From CALKJU01 sp046349355 (GTDB taxonomy: Bacteria > Pseudomonadota > Alphaproteobacteria > Geminicoccales > Geminicoccaceae): a DNA stretch of 64,000 nt. A program made the translations under genes and the position numbers. The notes under the pieces were generated by a model. It ran no database searches. It had not been told where the DNA came from and was given only the letters and a program-made list of their open reading frames with translations. The stretch spans positions 186,001-250,000 of the forward strand of contig JAXMCM010000019.1 in the NCBI GenBank assembly GCA_046349355.1. The letters are read 5' to 3'. Within the stretch, counting starts at the first letter, position 1. Each line of letters opens with the position of its first letter. Positions 1 through 8,406 of this stretch are shown one piece after another.

Positions 1-198
1 GGCCTCGACGCACTGGGGCCCGACTACCATGCCAGCATGGCCGCCTCGATCCCGCTGAAGCGGCTGGGCTCGGTCGCCGATATCGGCAACGCGGCACTGT
101 TCTTCGCCTCGGACGAAGCGGGCTATATCACCGGCCAGACGCTGGTGGTGGACGGCGGCCAGGTGCTGCCCGAGAGCCTCGCGGCGCTGGACGCCTGA
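1..198 (+). CDS. SDR family oxidoreductase, C-terminal fragment
   Basis: The window opens inside this gene; only the last 65 codons are present, read in frame 1 to a TGA at 196-198. The fragment carries the usual C-terminal end of classical short-chain dehydrogenases: a helix with PLKRLGSVADIGNAALFFAS, then the ITGQTLVVDGG strand that closes the Rossmann fold. Catalytic Tyr/Lys and the nucleotide-binding glycines lie upstream of the window, so substrate cannot be judged. The next gene begins 15 bases downstream, suggesting one transcript with the aminotransferase. Confidence 0.9.
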   Translation, partial: GLDALGPDYHASMAASIPLKRLGSVADIGNAALFFASDEAGYITGQTLVVDGGQVLPESLAALDA

Positions 199-213
199 GG
201 GGGAGCGTTCCCG

Positions 214-1491
214 ATGTCCGACAACCCGATCCGCGACCTGTTCGCGTCGAAGGCCGACTTCTACGAGCGCAGCAAGCGCAGCTGGAACCCGGGCAAGACC
301 CAGTTCTGGCAGGACGCCGGCGTCGACCTCTGCATCGACCGCCGCGAGGGCTACGTCCTGCAGGACTTCGACGGCCACCGGCTGGTCAACCTGCACCTCA
401 ACGGCGGCACCTACAATCTCGGCCACCGCAATGCCGAGCTGGTGCAGACGCTGAAGGACGCCCTCGACCACTTCGACATGGGCAACCACCACTTCCCGGC
501 GCTGGCGCGCACCGCCCTGGCCGAGCGCCTGCATGCGGTGAGCCCGCAGAACCTCGTCTACTCGATCTACGGCTCGGGCGGCGGCGAGGCCATCGACATC
601 GCGCTGAAGTCGGCCCGGCACGCCGCGAAGAAGCGCAAGATCGTCTCGATCATCAAGGCCTACCACGGGCACACGGGCCTGGCCGTCTGCACCGGCGACG
701 AGCGGTTCTCGAGGCTGTTCCTGGCCGACCGGCCGGACGAGTTCGTCCAGGTCCCGTTCAACGACCTCGACGCCATGGAGACGGCCCTGCGCGGCCGCGA
801 CGTCGCCGCCGTCATCATGGAGACGATCCCGGCCACCTACGGCTTCCCGATGCCGAAGGAGGGCTACCTCAAGGGCGTGAAGGCGCTCTGCGAGAGGTAC
901 GACGCCTTCTACATCGCCGACGAGGTGCAGACCGGGCTGATGCGCACCGGCGAGATGTGGGCGATCACCAAGTACGGGGTCACGCCCGACATCCTGGTCA
1001 GCGCCAAGGGCATCGGCGGCGGCCTCTACTCGCTGGGCTGCGTGCTGGTCTCCGAGGAGACCGGGGCCTGGATGCGCGAGGACGGCTTCGGCCACATCAG
1101 CACCGGCGGCGGTGCCGAGCTCGCCTGCGTCGTCGCGATGAAGGTGCTGGAGATCACCGACCGGCCGGAAGTCCGCGCCAACGTCGCCAGCCAGACCGTG
1201 CTGTGGAGCGAGCAGCTCGCCGCCATCCGTCGCCGGCATGCCGACTTCTTCACCGGCATCCGCCAGAACGGCCTCGTCATGGGCCTCGAGTTCGACCACC
1301 CGCAGGGTGCGAAGTTCGTGATGAAGGCGCTCTACGACAACGGCGTCTGGGCGATCTTCTCGACCCTCGACCCGCGCGTCCTGCAGTGGAAGCCGGGGCT
1401 CCTGAAGACGGCCGAGCAGTGCCGCGACGTGCTGGAGCGGCTCGACCGCTCGATCGCGATCGCCCGCAAGGCGTTGCCGAAGGCGGCCTGA
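214..1491 (+). CDS. Class III (PLP-dependent) aminotransferase
   Basis: A 425-residue fold-type I aminotransferase of the class III (ornithine/GABA/glutamate-semialdehyde) family. The PLP-phosphate region YGSGGGEAIDIALKSAR lies near residue 120, the Asp that holds the pyridine nitrogen is in IADEVQTGLMRTG (about Asp236), and the Schiff-base lysine is in VSAKGIGGG (about Lys265). The reading frame is intact. The ATG at 214 follows GGGGGAGCG with good spacing. It sits between an SDR and an orphan periplasmic binding protein. The family moves an amino group between an omega-amino or alpha-amino donor and a keto acid; the substrate here is unknown. Confidence 0.93.
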   Translation: MSDNPIRDLFASKADFYERSKRSWNPGKTQFWQDAGVDLCIDRREGYVLQDFDGHRLVNLHLNGGTYNLGHRNAELVQTLKDALDHFDMGNHHFPALARTALAERLHAVSPQNLVYSIYGSGGGEAIDIALKSARHAAKKRKIVSIIKAYHGHTGLAVCTGDERFSRLFLADRPDEFVQVPFNDLDAMETALRGRDVAAVIMETIPATYGFPMPKEGYLKGVKALCERYDAFYIADEVQTGLMRTGEMWAITKYGVTPDILVSAKGIGGGLYSLGCVLVSEETGAWMREDGFGHISTGGGAELACVVAMKVLEITDRPEVRANVASQTVLWSEQLAAIRRRHADFFTGIRQNGLVMGLEFDHPQGAKFVMKALYDNGVWAIFSTLDPRVLQWKPGLLKTAEQCRDVLERLDRSIAIARKALPKAA

Positions 1492-1521
1492 GGTCGCAAC
1501 CGGAGGCCGCAGTCCCTTCAG

Positions 1522-1534
1522 GGTTGCGGCAACC
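1522..1534. promoter_or_regulatory. Short palindrome between aminotransferase and SBP gene
   Basis: GGTTGC-G-GCAACC is a perfect 6-bp inverted repeat around one base in the 88-base gap. It could be an operator half-site pair or a weak hairpin; a TTGACT hexamer follows at 1547-1552, but no convincing -10 lies at the right distance. Confidence 0.25.
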
Positions 1535-1579
1535 GCGGAACGGGCGTTGACTGTACGCGCCAGCGATACGGAGGCAGGC

Positions 1580-2608
1580 ATGCGACGGCACGGGTTCCAG
1601 ATCAGTCGGCGCAGCGTCACGGGCGGCATGGCGGCGGCCGGGCTCGCCGGCTGGCTCGGCCTGCGGCCGGGCGAGAGCCGGGCCGACGAGGTCCTCGAGA
1701 CCACGCAGATCCGGCTCATCCGCGATCGCGAGTTCCCGGTGCTGTGCTATGCGCCGCAGTACATCGCCGACCAGTTCCTGAAGCAGGAAGGCTTCACGGA
1801 CATCCAGTACGTCAGCAAGGGCAAGGACGGCTCGGAAGCGCAGACCCTGGTCCGCGGCGACGCCGACATCAGCTCGGCGCTCGGCGTCGACTGGGTGTTC
1901 CCGATCGCCAACGGCGATCCCATCGTCGTGCTGTCCGGCCTGCATGCCGGCTGCGTCGAGGTCTTCGCCAACGCCGGCATCAGGTCGATCCGCGACCTCA
2001 AGGGCAAGCGCCTCGCGGTCCACGGCCTCGCCAGCCCGGAGCGCTTCCTGCTCGCCAGCGTCGCCGCCTACATCGGCATCGACCCGGCCAAGGAGATCGA
2101 GTGGGTGCTGGCCAACCCGCTCGAGTGGAGCGCCATGCTCGAGGCCGGCAAGGTCGACGCCATCGCCGGCTTCCCGCCGATGAACTACGACCTGCACGCG
2201 CGCAAGGTCGGCCACGTCATCCTCAACACCATCACGGACGACCCGTGGCGGCTCTACTTCTGCTGCCTGCTGGCGGTGCGCCGCGAGTATCTCGAGTCCA
2301 ACCCGGTGGCCACCAAGCGGGCCTTGCGGGCGCTGCTCAAGGCCAACGAGCTGTGCACCAACCAGCCCGAGACGGCGGCCGGCTGGCTGGTCGAGCACGG
2401 CCAGGCGCCGAGCTTCGAGGTGGCCCTGGCGACGCTCAAGGACATCCCCTACGTCGCCTGGCGCAACTACGATCCGGCCGAGAGCCTGCGCTTCTACGCG
2501 CTGCGCCTGCGCGAGGCCGGCCTCATCGACGTGGCGCCGGACACCATCATCGCCAACGGCAGCGACTGGACGATCTACAACCAGCTGAAGCAGGAGCTGA
2601 AGGCCTGA
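1580..2608 (+). CDS. NitT/TauT-type ABC substrate-binding protein (Tat-exported), orphan
   Basis: 342 residues. The N-terminus MRRHGFQISRRSVTGG plus a hydrophobic stretch and SRA-DE junction looks like a twin-arginine signal with cleavage near residue 35. The mature part resembles SsuA/ThiY/NrtA-like binding proteins (PF09084/PF13379 type): an early YAPQYIADQFLKQEGF, then VSKGKDGSEAQTLVRGDAD. I chose the ATG at 1580 because GGAGGC lies 5 bases upstream and the Tat motif follows; a TTG at 1547 is the only longer start. No permease or ATPase gene is near. Instead the next genes are SCO, a hybrid kinase and a cyclase, so it may act as a sensor rather than part of an importer (inference). Confidence 0.88.
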   Translation: MRRHGFQISRRSVTGGMAAAGLAGWLGLRPGESRADEVLETTQIRLIRDREFPVLCYAPQYIADQFLKQEGFTDIQYVSKGKDGSEAQTLVRGDADISSALGVDWVFPIANGDPIVVLSGLHAGCVEVFANAGIRSIRDLKGKRLAVHGLASPERFLLASVAAYIGIDPAKEIEWVLANPLEWSAMLEAGKVDAIAGFPPMNYDLHARKVGHVILNTITDDPWRLYFCCLLAVRREYLESNPVATKRALRALLKANELCTNQPETAAGWLVEHGQAPSFEVALATLKDIPYVAWRNYDPAESLRFYALRLREAGLIDVAPDTIIANGSDWTIYNQLKQELKA

Positions 2609-2609
2609 G

Positions 2610-3203
2610 GTGGACAGCGCCGCAGCCGCGCGCCGCCGGTTCCTGGCGCTGCTCGGCGCGGCGGCGATGGTGCCGGCCGCGGCGCGGGCGGCAACGCTTC
2701 CCGACCTCGGCGCCGCCGCCGACTTCGCGCTGATCCGCGAGACCGGCGTGCCGTTCGCCCGGCGCGACCTGCTCGGCAAGGTCGTGCTGGTCGACTTCAT
2801 CTACACCGGCTGCCCGGACATCTGCCCGCTGCTGACCCAGAAGCTGGCCGAGGTGCAGGATGCCCTGGGCCCGCTGTTCGGCAGGGACGTGGTGTTCGTC
2901 TCGATCACGATGGACCCGCAGGCCGACACGCCCGCGGTCCTCAAGGACTACGCCGAGAGCCTGGGCTGCGACCCGGCCGGCTGGGCGTTCCTCACCGGGA
3001 GCGCCGACGAGATCGCCAGGGCCGCATCGGCCTACGGGGTGTTCTTCGCCAGGACGCCGTCGGGCAGCATCGACCACAATGCCCTGACCTCGCTGGTCGA
3101 CCGCGCCGGCCGGCTGCGCGTCCAGTACATGGGCACCGCGTTCGATCCCGCCGAGCTCGAGCGCGACCTGCGGAGCCTCGCCGCCGACGCCGGGGCCACA
3201 TGA
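2610..3203 (+). CDS. SCO1/SenC family thioredoxin-fold protein
   Basis: 197 residues starting at a GTG two bases after the previous stop. A Tat-like leader (RRRFLALLG, then an Ala-rich stretch to about residue 28) precedes a thioredoxin fold. The copper/redox motif YTGCPDICP places the cysteines at about residues 68 and 72, and the third ligand His is in SIDHNA at about residue 156; all three SCO copper ligands are therefore present. SCO proteins deliver copper to the CuA site of cytochrome oxidase or act as thiol:disulfide factors; no oxidase gene is nearby. The stop overlaps the kinase start (ATGA at 3200), so the pair is translationally coupled. Confidence 0.92.
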   Translation: MDSAAAARRRFLALLGAAAMVPAAARAATLPDLGAAADFALIRETGVPFARRDLLGKVVLVDFIYTGCPDICPLLTQKLAEVQDALGPLFGRDVVFVSITMDPQADTPAVLKDYAESLGCDPAGWAFLTGSADEIARAASAYGVFFARTPSGSIDHNALTSLVDRAGRLRVQYMGTAFDPAELERDLRSLAADAGAT

Positions 3204-6012
3204 TCGACTGGCTGCCGCAGCTCGTCGGCCGCCTGCCGGTCACCATCCGCACGAAGCTGCTGGCGGCCTTCCTCAGCGTCGTCGCGATGTTCATCGTGCT
3301 GGGTGCGGCCGGCCTGTGGGTGCTGCACGGCGCCGACCGGCGCTCCGACGAGCTGATCAACCTGCAGCGCCAGATCGCCGCCTACCAGAAGCTCCAGGGC
3401 AACACGACCGAGCTGCTCTACACGGTCACCTCGACGTTCCTCGCCAAGGACGCCCGCACGCTGGAGATCCTGCAGCGCAAGATCAGCCAGTTCGGCTACG
3501 ACTTCGACCGCGTCGAGTTCATCGGCCGCGACCGCGCCGAGCTGGTCGAGCGGATCCGGACGGACTACGCCGACCTGATCGACAAGGGCGCCGCCATCGC
3601 CGAGGCCATCGCCGCCGGCAACCTCGATGACGCCCGTCGGCTGCAGGCCGACGAGGCGCTGCCGCTGGCCGACCGGATCAACCGCAACACCTTCGCCCTC
3701 ATCAACGGCGCGGAATCGGACATGCTGGCCGCCGCCGACGCCGGCAGCCACGCCTTCACCGTCTCGCAGCTGGCGCTGGTCGGCATCGCCGTCGCCAGCA
3801 TCCTGCTGGCGGTGACGCTGGGCTACGCCATGTCGTCGTCGCTGCTGACCCCGCTGCGCGCATCGACGCCCAGTTCCGGGCGATCGCCGCCAGCGACTTC
3901 TCCGGCCGCGTCGAGGTCGCCAACCGCGACGAGCTGGGCGAGCTCGCCGCCAACCTCAACCGCACCGTCGAGGAGCTCGATCGCCTCTACCGCCAGCTCG
4001 AGGCGGCGAGCCGGCACAAGTCGGACTTCGTGGCGACGATGAGCCACGAGATCCGCACGCCGATGAACGCCGTCATCGGCATGTCGCAGCTGCTGCTCGA
4101 TACCGACCTCACCGAGGAGCAGCTCGACTTCTGCGTGACCATCCGCGACAGCAGCCACGCGCTCTTGCGCATCCTCAACGACGTCCTCGACTTCTCCAAG
4201 GTCGAGGCCGGCCGGCTCGAGCTGAAGGCGCAGCCGTTCCGGCTCGGCGACTGCATCGAGGGCTCGGTCCACCTGATGGCCTCGGCCGCCGCCAAGAAGG
4301 GCCTGCAGCTGGCCTGCGTCGTCGAGGCCGACACGCCCATGGACCTCGTCGGCGACCCCGACCGGCTCCGCCAGATCCTGCTCAACCTGCTGAGCAATGC
4401 GGTCAAGTTCACCGACAGCGGCGAGGTCGTCGTCACCGTCGGCGGCGGCCCGGTCGACGGCGCGGCCGACGCGCCCTGCGAGATCCGCGTCGGCGTCAGC
4501 GACACCGGCATCGGCATCCCGCCCGACCGTCTCGACCGCCTGTTCAAGGCGTTCAGCCAGGCCGACGCCTCGACCTCGGCGCGCTACGGCGGCCGGCCTC
4601 GGCCTCGCCATCAGCAAGCGCCTGTGCGAGCTGATGGGCGGGCGCATCTGGGTCGAGAGCGAGCCCGGCGTCGGCACCACCTTCCACTTCACGGCACTGC
4701 TGCCGCGCGCCCAGGAGACGGCCGAATCGCCGCGCCGGCTGGTGGTCCCGGAGCTGCGCGGCCGCGAGGTCCTGCTGGCCGTGCCCGACGACGGTACGAC
4801 CGCGCGCGTGCTGACCCAGCAGCTGCAGTCCTGGCGGATGGTTCCGGTGCAGGCCGCCTCGGTCGCCGAGGCCGAGACCCGCCTCGCCACGCACCGCTTC
4901 GACGTCGCCATCGTCGATCTCGCCATGCGGCGCGGCGAGGGCGAGCGCCTGGTCGAGCGCATCCGTACCGGCTGGCCGGACCTGCCGCTGCTGCTGGTGG
5001 CCCCGGCGAGCGAGCGCAAGGACCGCCACGCCGCGGCCCGCCTCGGCCACGAGGACGCGGTCGTCCTGCACCATCCGATCCTGCCCTCGACGCTGCTCGA
5101 CGCGCTGGCCGACATGATCCTCGCCCCGCTGGTGCCGGGCACGGCGCGGGCGGTGGCGGCCGAGGCGCCGACCTTCGATTCGGCGCTGGCGACCCGGATG
5201 CCCCTGCGCATCCTCGTCGCCGACGACCACGCCACCAACCGCAAGCTGGCCCGGCTGGTGCTGGCCCGCCTCGGCTACGAGCCCGACGTCGTCAACGACG
5301 GCCGCGCCGCCCTGTCGGCGCTCGAGCGCCAGCGCTTCGACGTCGTGCTGATGGACGTGCAGATGCCGGGCATGGACGGCATCGAGGCGACCGCCGAGAT
5401 CCGCCGCCGCTGGCAGGACGACCGGCCCTACATCGTCGCGATGACGGCGAACGCCATGCAGGGCGACCGCGAGGCCTGCCTCGCCGCCGGCATGGACGAC
5501 TATGTCAGCAAGCCCGTGCAGGTCGAGGAGCTGGTGGCGGCGCTGCGCCGCAGCCGCGGCGGCGACGCCAGCGATCCGACCGTGATCGTCGCCGCCCGCC
5601 CCGTCGCCCGCGCCCCGGCCAGGCCGAGCGCGGCGCCGGCGGCGAGGCCGTGCTCGACCCGACCGCCCTCGATTCGCTGACCAAGCTGATCGGCGGCGAC
5701 CGCCGGCTGCTCGGGCCGCTGATCGAGAGCTTCCTCGAGGTCGCCCCGAACCTGCAGGCCGAGGTCCGCGCCGGCACGCTGGCCGGCGACGGCAAGCGGC
5801 TGCAGACGGCGGCGCATACCATCAAGTCGAGTGCCCGCGACTTCGGCGCGGTCAGGCTCGCCGATCTCTGCCAGGAGCTGGAGAAGCTCGGGCGCGACGG
5901 CGGCATCGCCCGGGCACGCGAGCTCCTGTCCACGTTCGAGACCGAGCACGAGCTCGCCCTCGCGGCCCTGGCCGGCGAGCTGGCGCTCCTCGCGGTCCGC
6001 AAGGTCGGCTGA
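3200..6012 (+). CDS. Hybrid sensor histidine kinase, TM-HAMP-HisKA-HATPase-REC-REC-HPt (frame broken three times)
   Basis: About 938 residues once three frame breaks (near 3860, 4595 and 5640) are repaired. Order: TM1 (about residues 17-41), a helical periplasmic region, TM2 (about 190-212), HAMP, HisKA with MSHEIRTPMNAVIG (His near base 4044), HATPase_c with LLNLLSNAVKFTDSG, DTGIGIP and GLGLAISKRL, a first receiver that keeps an Asp (VAIVDLAM) but has His-His-Pro where Lys-Pro is expected, a second full receiver (VADDHATNRKL, LMDVQMPGMDG, SKPVQ), and an HPt domain with AAHTIKSSARDFGA (His near 5814). The periplasmic loop faces the same compartment as the upstream binding protein. The phosphorelay most likely ends on the cyclase encoded immediately downstream. 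Confidence 0.9.
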
Positions 6013-7058
6013 ATGCAGCCCAGTCCCAGCATGATCCTCGTCGTCGACGACCACGCGCCCAACCGGCTCAAGCTGGCGATGGCGGTCAAGGCCTTGGGCC
6101 ACGAGGCCGAGCTCGCCGAGAACGGGCTGGAGGCGCTGGACAAGCTGCGCACCGGCCGCTTCGACCTCGTCCTGCTCGACATCGTCATGCCGCAGCTCGA
6201 CGGCTACGAGGTGCTGCGGCGGATGAAGGGCGAGCCGCGGCTGCGCGAGATCCCGGTGATCGTCGTCACCTCGCTCGACGAGCTGGAGAGCGCCGTCGCC
6301 TGCATCGAGCTCGGGGCCGAGGACTACCTGCCCAAGAACTTCGACCCGCTGCTGCTGCGCGCCCGGATCAACAGCAGCCTCGAGAAGAAGCACCTGCGCG
6401 ACGCGGTCGTCCGCCAGATGGAGTTCATCCGCGAGGTCTTCGGCAAGTACGTGCCGGACAGCATCGTCGAGAAGATCGTCGAGAACAAAGGCAACCTCGC
6501 CCCGAACCGGACCCGGGCGAGCATGGTCTACACCGACATCGCCGGGTTCACGACGCTGCTCGAGACCATGCCGGCGGAGCGGGCCTTCCGCATGCTCGAC
6601 GAGTACCTGAGCGCGGTGCTCGACTGCGTCGCCCGCCACGGCGGCGTCCTCAACGGCTTCCACGGCGACGGCATCCTCGCCGTGTTCAACGTGCCGGTCG
6701 AGGATCCGCAGCATGCCGACAGCGCGCTGCAGGCGGCGATCGCGATCGAGGCCGCCACCGGCGACCGCGCCTTCGCCGACGTGCCGATCGTCACCCGCAT
6801 CGGCGTCAACACCGGCGAGGTGATCACCGGCACGGTCGGCTCGGGCAACAGCCTCAGCTACACCATCCTGGGCGACCCGGTGAACGTCTGCGCCCGGCTC
6901 GAGAAGCTGAACAAGGACTACGGCACGCGCATGCTGGTGTCCGGCCACACGGTCGACGCGCTGACCGGCAGCTACCGCTGATCCGCATCGGCGACGTCGT
7001 GCTGCGCGGCAAGCGCGACCCGGTGCGGATCTACCGACTCGCCGAGAGCGAAGGCTGA
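6013..7058 (+). CDS. Response regulator with class III nucleotidyl cyclase output
   Basis: About 348 residues: receiver domain (VVDDHAPNRLKLAMAVK, phospho-Asp in LLDIVMPQLDG), a linker, and a class III cyclase catalytic domain. Both metal-binding aspartates are visible (VYTDIAGFTTLL and FHGDGILAVF), as is the base-contacting Asp in YTILGDPVNVCARLE. The Lys normally found five residues before the second metal Asp (DKFIGD in typical adenylate cyclases) is replaced: NGFHGD. A frame break near 6976 (taccgctgatcc, one C short) would cut the protein at 6981; the repaired frame reads IGDVVLRGKRDPVRIYRL to the TGA at 7056. It abuts the hybrid kinase gene and is its likely partner, turning the relay into cAMP or cGMP. 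Confidence 0.9.
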
Positions 7059-7099
7059 CGTACCTCATTGCAGAAGAACGGAATTCGGAGGGAACGGAC

Positions 7100-8383
7100 A
7101 TGAGCGGCTACGGCACCAGCACCAGCCTCGACGACCTGCGCGAGCGGCACCGCAACCGCCTGCTCGTCCGGCGCGGCGCCCTGCCCGACGACTTCGAGCA
7201 GATCAACGCCTACCAGAAATACGTGCTGCAGCAGATCACCGGCCCGTCCAACCCGCCGATGATCCCCGAGGTCGCCGACCTCGGCACGATCATCGACCGC
7301 AATCCGTTCGTGCGGATGTATGTCGAGCAGATGCTGGCCGAGGTCCCGCCCGAGACGCGGCACTTCACCACCGTCGACATGATGCTGAAGGCGATCAACT
7401 ACGTCGTCCACACCGCCCCGCTGTTCAAGGACGTCAAGACGATCGCCTGGCAGTTCCCGCTGTCGTCGCTGATGAACTTCTGGATGATGACGCCGTCGGG
7501 GCGGGCCGTCCTGCGCATGCCGCAGATCAACGACCAGATCAACGTGCTGATGAAGGCGTGGTGCCGCTACCTGAACACGCCCGAGAGCCGCTACGTCCTC
7601 AACGAGACCGACGAGGGCTGGTTCTGCGCGGCCGCCTATGCCTACAACGACCTCGGCTCCTACGTCATCCCCGACCGCTCGGCGCCCTACTGGGGCTTCA
7701 AGTCCTACAACGACTTCTTCCACCGCGACATCAAGCCGGAAGCCCGGCCGGTCCACAACCCGGGCGACAACTCGTTCGTCAACTCGCCCAATGACGGCGT
7801 CGCCTGGGCGGTACAGGACAACGTCAAGGCCTACGACCAGTTCTGGCTGAAGTCGCAGCTCTACTCGCTCGAGGACATGCTCGATCACTCGCCGCTGACG
7901 TCGAAGTTCGTCGGCGGCACCGTCTACCAGACCTATGTCAATGGCGGCGCCGACTGGCACCGCTTCTCCTCGCCGATCGACGGCACCGTGGTCGAGGCGC
8001 GGATCGTCACCGGCTATGCCTGGACCGAGACCGACGTCACCCCGCCCGACCCGACCTCCGGCACCTACTCGCAGGGCTGGGCCGCCGGCGTGGCGACCCG
8101 CGGCCTGATCTTCATCGACTCCGGCAGCCCGAAGCTCGGCATCGTCTGCGTCGTCCCGATCGGCCTGACCGAGGTCTCCTCGCTCGACTGCTTCGTCAAG
8201 GCCGGCGACACCGTGAAGAAGGGCGACCAGCTCGGCTGGTTCAGCTTCGGCGGGTCGTCCTTCGCCATCGTCTTCCAGCCCGGCGCCATCAGGCAGCTGC
8301 TCGTGCTGCCGCCGAAGAACCGCAACCACCAGCCCGAGGACACCCTGCGCGCCAACAAGCCCTTCGCCATCGCCAACGTCTGA
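7100..8383 (+). CDS. Phosphatidylserine-decarboxylase-like pyruvoyl enzyme, copy 1
   Basis: 427 residues, frame intact, ATG preceded by CGGAGGGAACGGAC. The C-terminal half is the PSD catalytic fold: SYNDFFHRDIKPEARPV, SPNDGVAW (Asp of the self-cleavage relay), DWHRFSSPIDGTVVEA (His), and FGGSSFAIVFQPGAI with the predicted pyruvoyl-forming serine at about residue 386. The N-terminal 170 residues match the PSD-associated helical domain (PF12588 type) found in soluble PSD-like proteins, including fungal tryptophan decarboxylase PsiD. No membrane anchor is visible. Substrate may therefore be a free amino acid rather than a phospholipid (inference). A second copy follows 23 bases downstream. Confidence 0.85.
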   Translation: MSGYGTSTSLDDLRERHRNRLLVRRGALPDDFEQINAYQKYVLQQITGPSNPPMIPEVADLGTIIDRNPFVRMYVEQMLAEVPPETRHFTTVDMMLKAINYVVHTAPLFKDVKTIAWQFPLSSLMNFWMMTPSGRAVLRMPQINDQINVLMKAWCRYLNTPESRYVLNETDEGWFCAAAYAYNDLGSYVIPDRSAPYWGFKSYNDFFHRDIKPEARPVHNPGDNSFVNSPNDGVAWAVQDNVKAYDQFWLKSQLYSLEDMLDHSPLTSKFVGGTVYQTYVNGGADWHRFSSPIDGTVVEARIVTGYAWTETDVTPPDPTSGTYSQGWAAGVATRGLIFIDSGSPKLGIVCVVPIGLTEVSSLDCFVKAGDTVKKGDQLGWFSFGGSSFAIVFQPGAIRQLLVLPPKNRNHQPEDTLRANKPFAIANV

Positions 8384-8406
8384 CCCCTTGCCACGGGACC
8401 ACGGCC

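Noticed and set aside
1547..1579. TTG at 1547 as start of the binding protein
   Set aside because: The ATG at 1580 has a good ribosome site and directly begins the Tat leader.
1277..2800. Long open frame antisense to the aminotransferase and binding-protein genes
   Set aside because: Very high GC makes long antisense frames common; it is rich in Arg/Ala/Gly, has no domain pattern, and overlaps well-supported genes.
3032..3751. Antisense open frame over the SCO and kinase genes
   Set aside because: Mirror of conserved coding sequence with no family motifs or ribosome site.
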